A stretch of DNA of 21,165 nucleotides from Lachnospiraceae bacterium (GTDB lineage Bacteria > Bacillota > Clostridia > Lachnospirales > Lachnospiraceae). The position numbers were made by a program, and so were the translations under genes. Positions 1-7,787 of the stretch are shown piece after piece (within the stretch, counting starts at the first letter, position 1; each line of letters opens with the position of its first letter). The notes beneath the pieces are model-generated. The model saw only the letters and a program-made list of their open reading frames with translations, was not told where the DNA came from and ran no database searches. Location of the stretch: contig JAJQCL010000054.1 in assembly GCA_021202715.1 (NCBI GenBank), forward strand, positions 1 to 21,165. Direction: 5' to 3'.

Positions 1-42
1 TAAAGGATTCCCGGGCATTTAAGCCATTTCTTTTTCGGTCGA

Positions 43-432
43 TTATCGCTTGCTGAACTGCGGAGCGCGACGAGCCGCTTTGAGGCCGTATTTCTTTCTC
101 TCCTTCATACGAGGGTCTCTCGTCAGGAATCCGGCCTTCTTCAGGACAGGACGGGTCTCAGGATCTGCCTGAAGCAGCGCACGGGAGATGCCGTGACGGA
201 TCGCACCGGCCTGACCGGTGAAGCCGCCTCCGTGTACGTTGACCAGAACATCGAACTTGCCGGTGTTCTGCGTAGCCTCCAGGGGCTGGCGCACGACGAC
301 CTTCAGGGTCTCCATGCCGAAGTATTCATCAATGTCTCTCTTATTAATCGTGATCTTTCCAGTGCCAGGTGTCAGATACACGCGGGCAATGCTCTTCTTT
401 CTTCTTCCGGTTCCATAATATCTGTCTGCCAT
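43..432 (-). CDS. rpsI: 30S ribosomal protein S9 (uS9)
   Basis: S9 sits in the head of the small subunit, and its basic C-terminal tail reaches the P-site tRNA. The 129-residue product begins with the family's [14 protein letters not shown] block, has the GGG turn ([17 protein letters not shown], about residues 66-82), and ends in the conserved basic tail, terminating SKR. Length matches bacterial S9. An AAAGGAGG ribosome binding site lies 9 nt before the ATG. It follows rplM by 27 nt, the usual rplM-rpsI pair, and is probably cotranscribed from the promoter at 1002-1030. Only 42 bases follow its stop inside the window and they hold no terminator, so the transcript end is not visible. Confidence 0.98.
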   Translation of the reverse strand: MADRYYGTGRRKKSIARVYLTPGTGKITINKRDIDEYFGMETLKVVVRQPLEATQNTGKFDVLVNVHGGGFTGQAGAIRHGISRALLQADPETRPVLKKAGFLTRDPRMKERKKYGLKAARRAPQFSKR

Positions 433-459
433 GATCGTATTCCTCCTTTCTACACCCGA

Positions 460-888
460 TTAAAATGTCAGCGCTTCCGGCTTCTGAGCCTGCTGCTCAT
501 GCTCCGGTCCGGCATACACATGAAGCTTCTTATACATCTCGCGTCCCAGCGGTCCCTTGGGAAGCATTCCCTTGACGGCAAGCTCGACGACCTTCTCCGG
601 CTTCTTGCTCATCATCTCTCGCAGAGTGGTCTCTTTCATGCCGCCGACATAGTCGGAGTGATGATAATAAATCTTCTGATCCAGTTTCTTGCCGGTCACC
701 TTGACCTTCGCTGCATTGACAACGATCACATAGTCGCCGGTATCGATATGGGGTGTGAAAGTAGGTTTATTTTTCCCTCTCAGAACCTTGGCAACTTCAG
801 ATGCCAAACGACCTAAAGTCTTCCCCTCAGCGTCCACGACATACCATTTTCTCTCGATGGTGGACGGGCTGGCCATATAACTCTTCAT
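460..888 (-). CDS. rplM: 50S ribosomal protein L13 (uL13)
   Basis: L13 is an early-assembly large-subunit protein that binds 23S rRNA. The 142-residue product has the hallmark N-terminus ([18 protein letters not shown]), the GRLAS motif, [13 protein letters not shown], and the C-terminal [20 protein letters not shown] block. The start at 888 is set by an AAGGAGG site 8 nt upstream. It is preceded by its own near-consensus promoter and a leader of about 107 nt that can fold. Autoregulation of rplM by L13 through a leader is known in Firmicutes; that it happens here is inference. truA lies upstream, 159 nt away. Confidence 0.98.
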   Translation of the reverse strand: MKSYMASPSTIERKWYVVDAEGKTLGRLASEVAKVLRGKNKPTFTPHIDTGDYVIVVNAAKVKVTGKKLDQKIYYHHSDYVGGMKETTLREMMSKKPEKVVELAVKGMLPKGPLGREMYKKLHVYAGPEHEQQAQKPEALTF

Positions 889-947
889 TGGTTGGGCCTC
901 CTTATTATCTCAATCATGATTCATCTCAAGCTGACACAAAATGGAAA

Positions 948-993
948 GCACATCACCGGGGCATTGGATATCTGTACAATCATCTGATGTCGC
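948..993 (-). promoter_or_regulatory. Candidate structured leader of rplM (possible L13 leader)
   Basis: In the rplM 5' leader the bases at 985-990 pair with 950-955 (ACATCA with TGATGT on the transcript). Two more GC pairs lie below a one-base bulge. A small ATTG/CAAT stem can form inside the loop. The position, between the rplM promoter and its ribosome binding site, is where L13 leaders occur in Firmicutes. I matched it by position and base pairing only, not against a covariance model. Confidence 0.4.
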
Positions 994-1001
994 ACTAAGT
1001 C

Positions 1002-1030
1002 AGTATAATACACTGCCCGTGGCGTGTCAA
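1002..1030 (-). promoter_or_regulatory. Sigma-A-type promoter for rplM-rpsI
   Basis: Read on the minus strand, TTGACA (1025-1030) is followed by a 17-nt spacer and TATACT (1002-1007). This is a perfect -35 with a 5/6 -10 and ideal spacing, the best promoter match in the window. It lies in the 159-nt gap after truA, so rplM-rpsI can be transcribed independently of the transporter operon. Expected transcription start is near 995, giving a 5' leader of roughly 107 nt. Confidence 0.85.
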
Positions 1031-1047
1031 GCGTTTTTCGGTGTATT

Positions 1048-1839
1048 TTATGCCGGATTTTCACCGCTGATCGCCTTGTTTTTCAAGGTTTCCCAGGGGT
1101 CTTCATCCAGCGCGATCTCCCTCAGGCACAGTCCCTCCGGCGGAGCGGTGGGACCGGCCAGAGCACGATCACAGCCTGCCAGGATCTCCGCTACCCGTTC
1201 CGGCGGCAGGGCGCCGCGCCCGACCTGGATCAGGGTTCCGGCAATGATCCGCACCATATTGTAGAGGAAACCGGTTCCCTGCACGCGCAGTATGACCAGA
1301 CAGCCCTCACGCCGCACGGAAATCTCCAGGATGCGCCGCACCGTCGTTTCCGCCTCTGTCCGCGGCGAGCAGAAGCTCTTGAAGTCATGCTCTCCCACCA
1401 GACAGGCGGCGGCTTCCTGCATGCGCTTCTCATCCAGAGGAGCGTGAATCCAGCTGGCATACCGGCGATTGACCGGATTGGGGAAACGGCTGTTCCAGAT
1501 CGTATATTCGTAAGTCTTTTTGCTGCCGCATTTGCGGGGATGAAAATGCAGCGGCACCTCACAGGAATCCTGCACAACAATATCCGCAGGCAGGCTCTGG
1601 TTCAGGGCGAAGCAGATTTTTCCCGGCGGGATGCGTGTCTCCGTATCAAAGACGCACAGGTTCCCCAGCGCATGGACGCCGGAATCGGTTCGGCTCGCCC
1701 CCTTCACCTGAATCTCCTCCCGAAGCAGTTGACTCAGTTCCCGGTTCAGCACTGATTCTACAGTAGGAACGCCCGGCTGCCACTGCCAGCCGCAGTAAGC
1801 CGTGCCGTCATAGGACACGGTCAGCATGATTCTCTTCAT
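1048..1839 (-). CDS. truA: tRNA pseudouridine(38-40) synthase TruA
   Basis: TruA converts uridines 38-40 of the anticodon arm to pseudouridine. The product is 263 residues from the chosen ATG at 1839, which gives the normal N-terminus (MKRIMLTVSYDGTAYCGWQ). The catalytic block GASRTDSGVHALGN is present, with the catalytic aspartate at about residue 52. Later family blocks include the FHPRKCGSKKTYEY region and the GTGFLYNMVRIIAGTL motif near the C-terminus. In-frame upstream codons would add 11 unlikely residues. The ribosome binding site GAGG overlaps the ecfT stop codon and the gap to ecfT is 8 nt, so the two are probably translationally coupled. truA after ecfT is a common Firmicute arrangement. 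Confidence 0.97.
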   Translation of the reverse strand: MKRIMLTVSYDGTAYCGWQWQPGVPTVESVLNRELSQLLREEIQVKGASRTDSGVHALGNLCVFDTETRIPPGKICFALNQSLPADIVVQDSCEVPLHFHPRKCGSKKTYEYTIWNSRFPNPVNRRYASWIHAPLDEKRMQEAAACLVGEHDFKSFCSPRTEAETTVRRILEISVRREGCLVILRVQGTGFLYNMVRIIAGTLIQVGRGALPPERVAEILAGCDRALAGPTAPPEGLCLREIALDEDPWETLKNKAISGENPA

Positions 1840-1847
1840 CGCAGACC

Positions 1848-2651
1848 TCACAGCAGATAACGGAGCAGGCAAAGCGCGATCAGATAAAGGACAAGAATCC
1901 CATACCCCATCCGGTCGGCCTGTTTATACTCCAGAGGAAACATTTTCGTGCGGCCGCTTCCCCCGTGATAACACCGGGCCTCCATGGCCATCGCCAGATC
2001 TGTCGCCCGCCGCCAGGCGGAGATGAACAGCGGCACGAGCAGCGGAATCATGGCCTTCGCCCGGGCAATGATGTTTCCATTTTCAAAATCCGCTCCACGT
2101 GCCATCTGTGCCTTCTGGATCTTATCAGTCTCCTCTGTCAGGATCGGGATGAAGCGCAGAGCAATGGACATCATCATCGCCACCTCCTGAACCGGCACAT
2201 GGAAAATGTTCAGGAAGCGCAGCCCTTTTTCCAGCCCATCGGTCAGGGAGGTCGGCGTTGTGGTAAATGTCATCAGCGAGGATCCCATGATCAGGAGGAT
2301 CAGACGCAGTCCCATATAGAAGGCCTGCCGCAGCCCGGTTCCTGTGATCTTCAGGAGTTTCCACTGCCAGTACAGAGGCTCCCCGCTGGTGAGAAACATG
2401 TTAAAAAGAACGCTGATCAGAAGAAGCGCCGCGATCGGCTTCAGCCCCCGGGTAATGTAACTGAGAGGCACACGCGACAGGTGGATCACCGCCGCCAGAA
2501 ACACAATGCCCAGCAGATAACAGGCCAGATTATTCGCAATGAACAGGGAAATAATGTATACCATGGTTCCCATCAGCTTGGTGCGCGGATCCAGATTGTG
2601 GATCGTAGATTCCACCGGGTAATATTGTCCCCATGTAATATCTTTCATCAT
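1848..2651 (-). CDS. ecfT: Energy-coupling factor transporter transmembrane protein EcfT
   Basis: EcfT is the membrane scaffold that couples the EcfA1/EcfA2 ATPases to interchangeable substrate-binding S components in vitamin and micronutrient uptake. The 267-residue product has several hydrophobic segments (about residues 26-60, 70-90, 110-132, 200-215 and the C-terminus). Both coupling motifs are visible: ARG at about 184-186 in QMARGADFENG, and ARC at about 225-227 in EARCYHGG, the second being a common variant of the Ala-Arg-Gly motif. The start overlaps the ecfA2 stop in an ATGATG arrangement, indicating translational coupling. No S-component gene is in the window, so the substrate cannot be deduced. 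Confidence 0.96.
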   Translation of the reverse strand: MMKDITWGQYYPVESTIHNLDPRTKLMGTMVYIISLFIANNLACYLLGIVFLAAVIHLSRVPLSYITRGLKPIAALLLISVLFNMFLTSGEPLYWQWKLLKITGTGLRQAFYMGLRLILLIMGSSLMTFTTTPTSLTDGLEKGLRFLNIFHVPVQEVAMMMSIALRFIPILTEETDKIQKAQMARGADFENGNIIARAKAMIPLLVPLFISAWRRATDLAMAMEARCYHGGSGRTKMFPLEYKQADRMGYGILVLYLIALCLLRYLL

Positions 2652-3526
2652 CGCCCGGTCCGCCCCCTCTCTGCATCCCGCGCACGCACCGCCGCCAGAA
2701 TCGATTTTTTGGCTTCTTCCACGGTCGTCACATTCTCATCGACCATCAATCCCCGCTCCCGCAGCGCATGCGCGATATAAGTCACCTGCGGAGCAGACAG
2801 GCCGATCGCCTCCAACTCCTTATAATGCTGAAATACTCTCCGGGGTGTATCATCAAAGGCGATCTGCCCGTCGTTGACGACCACGATTCTCTGCACATAA
2901 TTCGCCACATCCTCCATGCTGTGGGACACGAGAATCACGGCGATTCCCTTTTTTTCATGAAGATCCCGCAGGACGCCCAGAATCTCATCGCGTCCGCCCG
3001 GATCCAGTCCGGCTGTCGGTTCATCCAGAATCAGATAGTCCGGCTCCATCGCCAGGACACCGGCGATGGCCACGCGGCGTTTCTGACCGCCGGACAGTTC
3101 GAAGGGTGAGCGCGTATCAAATTCCTTCCCCAGACCCACCAGTTCCAGGGCCTCACGGGCACGCTTTTCGATTTCTTCCCTGGGCAGCCCCTGATTTTTA
3201 GGGCCGAAGCAAACATCCTGAAAGACTTCTGCTTCGAAGAGCTGATGTTCCGGATACTGAAATACCAGACCAACATGGCCGCGCAGTGCACGTCGGTCAT
3301 AGCCTTCTGAAAAGATGTCTTCTCCGTCATAAAGGACCTGTCCCGTCGTGGCCCGAAGCAGTCCGTTAAAGTGCTGAATCAGTGTAGATTTTCCCGATCC
3401 GGTATGACCGATGATGCCGACGAATTCTCCCTTTTCAATGGTCAGATCAATATCCCGCAGCACATGAACCTCCATGGCTGTCCCCTGTCCATATATATAA
3501 TTCAGCGATCTGCATTCTATTGACAT
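2648..3526 (-). CDS. ecfA2: Energy-coupling factor transporter ATPase EcfA2
   Basis: Second ATPase of the ECF module, 292 residues. Visible motifs are Walker A GHTGSGKS (residues 40-47), the Q-loop in [10 protein letters not shown] (Q90), signature LSGGQ (144-148) and Walker B YLILDEP (164-170), followed by the D-loop AGLDP and a switch histidine in LVSHSMEDV. The GHTGSGKST form and the QYPEHQLF Q-loop are typical of EcfA2 rather than EcfA1. Its ATG overlaps the end of ecfA1 by 10 nt, and its stop overlaps the ecfT start, so the three genes form a tightly coupled set. It works at the inner face of the membrane as a heterodimer with EcfA1. Confidence 0.96.
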   Translation of the reverse strand: MSIECRSLNYIYGQGTAMEVHVLRDIDLTIEKGEFVGIIGHTGSGKSTLIQHFNGLLRATTGQVLYDGEDIFSEGYDRRALRGHVGLVFQYPEHQLFEAEVFQDVCFGPKNQGLPREEIEKRAREALELVGLGKEFDTRSPFELSGGQKRRVAIAGVLAMEPDYLILDEPTAGLDPGGRDEILGVLRDLHEKKGIAVILVSHSMEDVANYVQRIVVVNDGQIAFDDTPRRVFQHYKELEAIGLSAPQVTYIAHALRERGLMVDENVTTVEEAKKSILAAVRARDAERGRTGR

Positions 3527-4362
3527 AGGGCATCCACCAATTCCTGAACGGTCAGAATCCCATCCGGCATATTCAGTCCTTCCCTCTTACACTCATAGGC
3601 CAGCTCTGTCACCTGCGGTACATCCAGCTTCAGTTCCTTCAGCCGCTCCACCTGGCTGAAAATCTCCCGCGGCGTTCCGGTCATCTCCACATGTCCGGCA
3701 TCCATCACGATGATCCGGTCGGCCTCGACCGTTTCCTCCATGTAATGCGTGATCAGCAGCACCGTGATTCCCTCTTCGCGGTTCAACTCCCGAACCGTGC
3801 GGATGACTTCCTTTCTCCCGTTGGGATCCAGCATGGCCGTCGGTTCATCGAGGATAATGCAGCGCGGCTTCATCGCCATCACACCGGCGATCGCCACCCG
3901 CTGTTTCTGGCCGCCGGATAAATGGTTGGGCGACATCTTCCGATACGCGGTCATTCCCACGGCCTGCAGACTCTCATCGACTCGTTTCCAGATTTCCTTC
4001 GGAGGAACCCCCATATTCTCCGGACCAAATCCCACATCCTCCTCCACGACCGTGGCAATGATCTGGTTATCCGGATTCTGAAACACCATCCCGGCGGTCT
4101 GGCGAATATCCCAGAGATATTTCTCCTCCGTCGTATCCATTCCCTCGATCCAGACCGTCCCTTCCGTCGGATAAAGGAGCGCATTCAGTTGTTTCGCCAT
4201 TGTCGACTTGCCGGAACCATTTCGTCCCAGAATCGCAACAAATTCTCCCTCCTGAATGTCCAGGTCCACCCTGTCGACTGCACGGACGGGCTCAATCACA
4301 CGGTTATCTTCATCTCTCCTGGCATACTCATATATGAGCTTTGCCGTCTTCACAATCCCCAT
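3517..4362 (-). CDS. ecfA1: Energy-coupling factor transporter ATPase EcfA1
   Basis: First ATPase of the ECF module, 281 residues. Motifs: Walker A GRNGSGKS (46-53), Q-loop FQNPDNQI (Q95), signature LSGGQ (148-152), Walker B CIILDEP (168-174) with D-loop AMLDP, and switch histidine in LITHYMEE. The GRNGSGKST and FQNPDNQ forms are typical of EcfA1. It is the first gene of the transporter operon, with a promoter at 4434-4462 and a leader of about 65 nt containing a small GC hairpin. In related Firmicutes this gene commonly follows rplQ directly; here a plus-strand degV-like gene separates them. Confidence 0.96.
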   Translation of the reverse strand: MGIVKTAKLIYEYARRDEDNRVIEPVRAVDRVDLDIQEGEFVAILGRNGSGKSTMAKQLNALLYPTEGTVWIEGMDTTEEKYLWDIRQTAGMVFQNPDNQIIATVVEEDVGFGPENMGVPPKEIWKRVDESLQAVGMTAYRKMSPNHLSGGQKQRVAIAGVMAMKPRCIILDEPTAMLDPNGRKEVIRTVRELNREEGITVLLITHYMEETVEADRIIVMDAGHVEMTGTPREIFSQVERLKELKLDVPQVTELAYECKREGLNMPDGILTVQELVDALCQ

Positions 4363-4405
4363 CGCGTGTCTCCTATCATTCTGTTGTCAGTGTCACATGT
4401 GTCCC

Positions 4406-4418
4406 GCGGCCACGCCGC
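4406..4418 (-). promoter_or_regulatory. Short GC hairpin in the ecfA1 leader
   Basis: A 5-bp perfect stem (GCGGC with GCCGC, 3-nt loop) lies between the ecfA1 promoter and its ribosome binding site, about 45 nt before the start codon. No U-tract follows, so it is not a terminator. It is short, and its role is unknown. Confidence 0.35.
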
Positions 4419-4433
4419 TGGAACCAATGATTC

Positions 4434-4462
4434 ATTCTAAAGGATTCTCCGCGAAAATGCAA
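4434..4462 (-). promoter_or_regulatory. Sigma-A-type promoter for ecfA1-ecfA2-ecfT-truA
   Basis: Minus-strand TTGCAT (4457-4462), a 17-nt spacer, then TAGAAT (4434-4439). Each hexamer has one or two departures from consensus and the spacing is ideal. A run of seven T on the same strand just upstream (4471-4477 read in reverse) could act as an UP element. It points away from the degV promoter at 4501-4530, making a back-to-back pair. Confidence 0.72.
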
Positions 4463-4486
4463 TACATCTGAAAAAAACCGTGATTT

Positions 4487-4496
4487 TTCCCGGGAA
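4487..4496. promoter_or_regulatory. Perfect 10-bp palindrome between divergent promoters
   Basis: TTCCCGGGAA lies midway between the -35 boxes of the ecfA1 promoter (minus) and the degV-like promoter (plus). Its position suits an operator acting on both. However, a 10-bp palindrome is expected about twenty times by chance in a window of this size, so only position supports a role. Confidence 0.2.
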
Positions 4497-4500
4497 GGTC

Positions 4501-4530
4501 TTGCCAAATGAGCCTTTGTTTTCTTATAAT
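4501..4530 (+). promoter_or_regulatory. Sigma-A-type promoter for the degV-like gene
   Basis: TTGCCA (4501-4506), an 18-nt spacer, then a perfect TATAAT (4525-4530), about 50 nt before the ATG at 4581. The leader holds a small hairpin (CAGGG with CCCTG, about 4538-4554) just before the GGAGG ribosome binding site. The promoter looks intact although the gene it serves is broken. Confidence 0.72.
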
Positions 4531-4580
4531 ACACAAGGCAGGGTTTCTGCCCTGTAATACAACCGGAGGCAGCGATAGCC

Positions 4581-5439
4581 ATGAAGAAAATAGCCATTGT
4601 CACAGACAGCAACAGCGGCATCAGTCAGAAAGAAGCATCCGATCTGGGGATTCGCGTCCTGCCAATGCCCTTTTATATCAATGAAACCATGTACTACGAG
4701 GACATCACGTTGGATCAGGACACGTTCTACACGCGTCTGGCGGAGGGCGCCGAAATCTCAACCTCCCAGCCCATGGTCGGAGATATTCTGGATCTCTGGA
4801 ACGAGCTTCTTAAAGAATACGACGAGATCGTCCACATCCCGATGTCCAGCGGACTCAGCGGTTCCTGCGAGACTGCGCTCTCTCTGGCTCAGGACTTTGA
4901 TGGGATGGTACAGGGGGTGAATAGTCAGCGAATCTCTGTGACGCAGCGTCTGTCGGTTCTGGAAGCTCTGCAGATGGTCCGGAATGGCGCGGATGCCGCT
5001 CAGATCCGTCAGCAGCTGGAGGACACGCGCTTCGATTCCAGTATTTACATCATGGTCGATACCCTGACCTACCTGCGGAAAGGCGGACGCCTGACACCGG
5101 CCGTGGCCGCGATCGGCTCTCTGCTGCGCCTGAAACCGGTTCTGCAGATAGAAGCTGGATGCGTTCGCTACGTCCCGCTCCGTCCGTCAGGCGAAGAAGA
5201 CGATGATCGAGGCCGTGCAGAAGGATGCTGCGGAGCGCTTCGGCGGCGCGGAAAACTGTATTTTTCACATGGCCTACACGCACAATCCGGAAGATCTGGA
5301 GGAGTTCCGCCAGGAAGCAATGGCCGCGATCCCCGGACATAATATCGAAGATTTCTATGCTGCGCCGCTTTCCTTGAGTATTTCCTGCCATATCGGCCCC
5401 GGCGCGCTGGCTATTACCTGCTGCCGCAGGCACTCATAG
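4581..5439 (+). pseudogene. DegV-family fatty-acid-binding protein, frameshifted
   Basis: DegV proteins bind fatty acids; some family members (FakB) present them to a fatty acid kinase. The first 190 codons read as a normal DegV: MKKIAIVTDSNSGIS, a STSQP motif, SSGLSGSCETA, a YLRKGGRLTPA block and LKPVLQI. After Ile190 (codon at 5148-5150) the frame fails. The family continuation resumes one base later at 5152 as KLDAFATSRSVRQAKKTM, then runs to a normal C-terminus with LSLSISCHIGPGALAI, ending at 5439. Relatives as I recall them carry three extra residues (QGE-like) at the break, so an 8-nt deletion explains it better than a 1-nt insertion. The unshifted frame stops at 5342. A ribosome binding site GGAGG and a promoter are intact. 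It is the only plus-strand gene here and is convergent with rplQ. A sequencing error is possible. Confidence 0.85.
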
Positions 5440-5553
5440 AACACGTCGTGCCTTACTTCCGTTTTCGCCTCCGTTAAATTTACCTGATACAATGAAGCGG
5501 AGCCAGAGTACGCAGCTTTTCCATCTTCTGTGTCTCCGGTTCCGCTTCCCTAT

Positions 5554-5606
5554 AGAAAAAAGTGCCGCCGCCCCACGCTCTGTAGGGTCAGGCAGCACTT
5601 TTTTCT
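5554..5606. terminator. Bidirectional intrinsic terminator between degV-like gene and rplQ
   Basis: Positions 5554-5565 pair perfectly with 5595-5606 (12 bp, with an A-run on one arm and a T-run on the other). Three more pairs follow after one mismatch (5567-5569 with 5591-5593), and a possible CCC/GGG pairing lies further in. Each strand shows a GC stem followed by a T-run, so it can stop transcription from both the ribosomal superoperon (minus) and the degV-like gene (plus). It is the only clear intrinsic terminator in the window. Confidence 0.93.
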
Positions 5607-5615
5607 GTCTGATGC

Positions 5616-6152
5616 TTATACCAGCTCTAAGATCACTTCCATCGCAGCATCGCCGCGGCGGGGTCCGATCTTCACGATGCGGGTGTAGCCGCCCTGACGG
5701 TTCGCGTACTTCGGCGCGATCTCATCAAACAGCTTCGCAGGAAGATCCACCTGTTTAGTGTTTCTCTTACGTCCGGCCTGCTCCGTAGGAACCTGCGTGA
5801 CAGGATACAGAACCTTCAGCATCTGTCTCCGGGCATGAAGACGGCTGGGGCTGTCCTTCCTGATGGTCTTCTCGACCGTCTCGAACTTCGTTACCTTCTT
5901 GCCGTTCACAGTCTCCTTCACTCTCTTGCCGTCTTTATCCTTCACTGCCACCTTGGCGCTGACAGTGACGGTCTCGTAGTTGTCTTTTTCTTTCACAGCC
6001 AGCGCAATCAGGCCCTCCGCAATCTTGCGGACCTCTTTCGCGCGAGCTTCTGTGGTGACGATCTTACCGTTGTTCAGCAGAGCAGTCACCTGGCTTCTCA
6101 GTAAAGCTTTTCTTTGACTTGACGTTCTTCCAAGCTTTCTATACTGTGCCAT
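5616..6152 (-). CDS. rplQ: 50S ribosomal protein L17 (bL17), long form
   Basis: L17 lies near the polypeptide exit tunnel. The N-terminus ([23 protein letters not shown], about 4-26) and C-terminus ([37 protein letters not shown]) are standard. The protein has 178 residues against about 120 in Bacillus. The extra length is a lysine-rich, charged insertion at about residues 55-105, between the ALAVKEKD stretch and the [11 protein letters not shown] helix. Long L17 forms occur in some Clostridia, so this is lineage-typical rather than aberrant. It is the last gene of the cluster, 18 nt after rpoA and just ahead of the bidirectional terminator. Confidence 0.97.
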   Translation of the reverse strand: MAQYRKLGRTSSQRKALLRSQVTALLNNGKIVTTEARAKEVRKIAEGLIALAVKEKDNYETVTVSAKVAVKDKDGKRVKETVNGKKVTKFETVEKTIRKDSPSRLHARRQMLKVLYPVTQVPTEQAGRKRNTKQVDLPAKLFDEIAPKYANRQGGYTRIVKIGPRRGDAAMEVILELV

Positions 6153-6170
6153 ACTCTCACCTCCGACCTA

Positions 6171-7130
6171 TTACTCATCGCTGGGATTGAGTTCCAATCC
6201 AAGCTCTTTCAATTTCGCTAAAACCTCTTCCAGAGACTTCCGGCCCAAGTTGCGGACCTTCATCATATCCTCGGAAGTCCGGTTCGTCAATTCTTCCACT
6301 GTGTTGATACCGGCTCTCTTCAGGCAATTATAAGAACGCACGGACAGCTCCAGCTCATCGATGTTCATCTCCAGAACTTTTTCCTTCTCATCGTCCTTCG
6401 TCTCCACCATGACTTCGGTGTTCATGGTCTTCTCTGACAGATCAATGAAAAGATTCAGATGCTCGCTGAGCACCTTGGCGGCCAGGCTGACAGCCTCATC
6501 CGGCCCCATCGTTCCATTTGTGAAAACATCCAGTGTCAGTTTATCATAATCCGTGAACTTACCCACACGTGTGTCTTCCACAGCCATGTTCACACGCTCG
6601 ACCGGCGTGTAGATGGAGTCGATCGCAATGACACCGATCGGCTGATCCTCTGTTTTATTGCGATCCGAGCTCACATACCCTCTTCCGCGCGTGATCGTGA
6701 TCTCCGCGTTGAATTTGGTATCCTTGCCGCCGCTGCAGGTGGCAATCCGCAGATCAGGATTCATGATCTCCAGATCCGAGTCCAGACGAATATCGGCCGC
6801 TGTCACGACCCCCTCGCCCTCGAACTCGATATATCCCACCTTCGCTTCCGTGAAATCACACTCGCTGCGGATGGCAAGATTTTTCAGGTTCATCACAATC
6901 TCCGTCACGTCCTCCTTAACGCCGGGGATTGAGCTGAACTCATGAAGGACTCCATCGATCTTGACCTGGCTCACTGCGACACCAGGAAGAGAAGACAACA
7001 TAATTCTCCGCAGAGAATTCCCCAGAGTTGTGCCATAGCCACGTTCCAGAGGTTCTACCACAAATCGACCATATCTCTTGTCCTCGGAGATCTCGGCAAT
7101 CTCGATATTGGGTTTTTCAAATTCAAACAT
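6171..7130 (-). CDS. rpoA: DNA-directed RNA polymerase subunit alpha
   Basis: The alpha subunit nucleates RNA polymerase assembly through its N-terminal domain; the C-terminal domain contacts UP elements and activators. The start at 7130 ([11 protein letters not shown]) is preferred over an in-frame upstream ATG because of an AAGGAGG site 7 nt before it. The 319-residue product has the dimerisation signature ([22 protein letters not shown], about 29-50), an alpha-NTD to about residue 230, an acidic linker, and an alpha-CTD with [17 protein letters not shown] and [12 protein letters not shown]. It sits between rpsD and rplQ, the standard Firmicute alpha-operon position. Confidence 0.98.
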   Translation of the reverse strand: MFEFEKPNIEIAEISEDKRYGRFVVEPLERGYGTTLGNSLRRIMLSSLPGVAVSQVKIDGVLHEFSSIPGVKEDVTEIVMNLKNLAIRSECDFTEAKVGYIEFEGEGVVTAADIRLDSDLEIMNPDLRIATCSGGKDTKFNAEITITRGRGYVSSDRNKTEDQPIGVIAIDSIYTPVERVNMAVEDTRVGKFTDYDKLTLDVFTNGTMGPDEAVSLAAKVLSEHLNLFIDLSEKTMNTEVMVETKDDEKEKVLEMNIDELELSVRSYNCLKRAGINTVEELTNRTSEDMMKVRNLGRKSLEEVLAKLKELGLELNPSDE

Positions 7131-7148
7131 GATACTCCCTCCTTCTGG

Positions 7149-7170
7149 GACTCTCGATAAGAGACTCTCG
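7149..7170 (-). repeat. Tandem 8-nt direct repeat before the rpoA ribosome binding site
   Basis: GACTCTCG occurs at 7149-7156 and again at 7163-7170 (plus-strand reading), 14 nt apart, in the 48-nt spacer between rpsD and rpoA. A 4-bp stem can form between the copies. It is probably a local duplication; no function is apparent. Confidence 0.45.
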
Positions 7171-7178
7171 CCCCTCAA

Positions 7179-7772
7179 TTATTTGGAGTACAACTCAACG
7201 ATCAACATCTCGTTCACAGGGACGTCGATGGCTTCTCTCGTGGGAGTTTCCTTCACGGTGATACGAAGATTCTCGAGATCGCTCTCCACCCAGCCGGGGG
7301 TCAGCCGTCCGGCTGTCGTCTCCACAATCTCCTTATACCGCTCGGAGGATTTGCATTTTTCTTTGATCTCGATCACATCGCCCACCTTCACCTGATAGGA
7401 AGGGATATTGACGCACTTGCCGTTCACCAGCACATGCTTATGATCGACGATCTGGCGGGTCTCCATACGGGTCCGTCCCAGCCCGCCGCGGAAGAGCACA
7501 TTGTCGAGACGCATTTCCAGAAGAACCATCAGGTTCTCACCGGTCGTCCCTTTCATTCTCTCCGCCTTCGCATAATAATTTCTGAAAGGCTTTTCCAGCA
7601 CACCGTAAATGAACTTGGCTTTCTGCTTCTCTCTCAGCTGCAGGCCATACTCACTCACCTTACGGTTCGTCCTCTTCGGCTGTCTTCTGGACTTCTTATC
7701 AATTCCAAGATATATCGGATCAAGGTCTAAGGATCTGCATCTTTTCAGAACCGGAACTCTATCTACTGCCAC
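7179..7772 (-). CDS. rpsD: 30S ribosomal protein S4 (uS4), zinc-free form
   Basis: S4 nucleates 30S assembly on 16S rRNA and is a translational repressor in many bacteria. The 197-residue product starts with GTG (MAVDRVPVLKRCRSLDLDP), supported by a GGAGG site 9 nt upstream. The N-terminal region has a single cysteine, so the four-cysteine zinc knuckle of the C+ form is absent. The S4 RNA-binding domain is visible at about 88-150 (RLDNVLFRGGLGRTR, IVDHKHVLVNGKCVNIPSYQVKVGD). The protein ends NEMLIVELYSK. It follows rpsK by 15 nt. In Bacillus subtilis rpsD is elsewhere; the rpsM-rpsK-rpsD-rpoA order seen here is common in Clostridia. Confidence 0.97.
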   Translation of the reverse strand: MAVDRVPVLKRCRSLDLDPIYLGIDKKSRRQPKRTNRKVSEYGLQLREKQKAKFIYGVLEKPFRNYYAKAERMKGTTGENLMVLLEMRLDNVLFRGGLGRTRMETRQIVDHKHVLVNGKCVNIPSYQVKVGDVIEIKEKCKSSERYKEIVETTAGRLTPGWVESDLENLRITVKETPTREAIDVPVNEMLIVELYSK

Positions 7773-7787
7773 TTGTCTGCACCTCCA

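Noticed and set aside
1..42. Terminator after rpsI
   Set aside because: The 42 bases left in the window contain CCCGGG and a short T-run but no stem of useful length; the end of the transcript is outside the window.
1024..1755. 243-codon plus-strand open frame across truA
   Set aside because: It is fully antisense to truA, has no ribosome binding site and no recognisable family sequence. Long antisense frames are expected at this base composition.
1965..2780. 271-codon plus-strand open frame across ecfT and the end of ecfA2
   Set aside because: Antisense shadow of two well-supported genes; low-complexity His/Gln/Arg-rich translation with no family features.
4376..4621. 81-codon minus-strand frame between ecfA1 and the degV-like gene
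   Set aside because: It covers both divergent promoters and the degV start, has no ribosome binding site, and its hydrophobic start is just the reverse of degV codons.
5141..5160. Programmed frameshifting in the degV-like gene
   Set aside because: There is no slippery heptamer, internal SD-like stimulator or clear downstream pseudoknot at the break, and three family residues seem to be missing. A lesion or read error is simpler.
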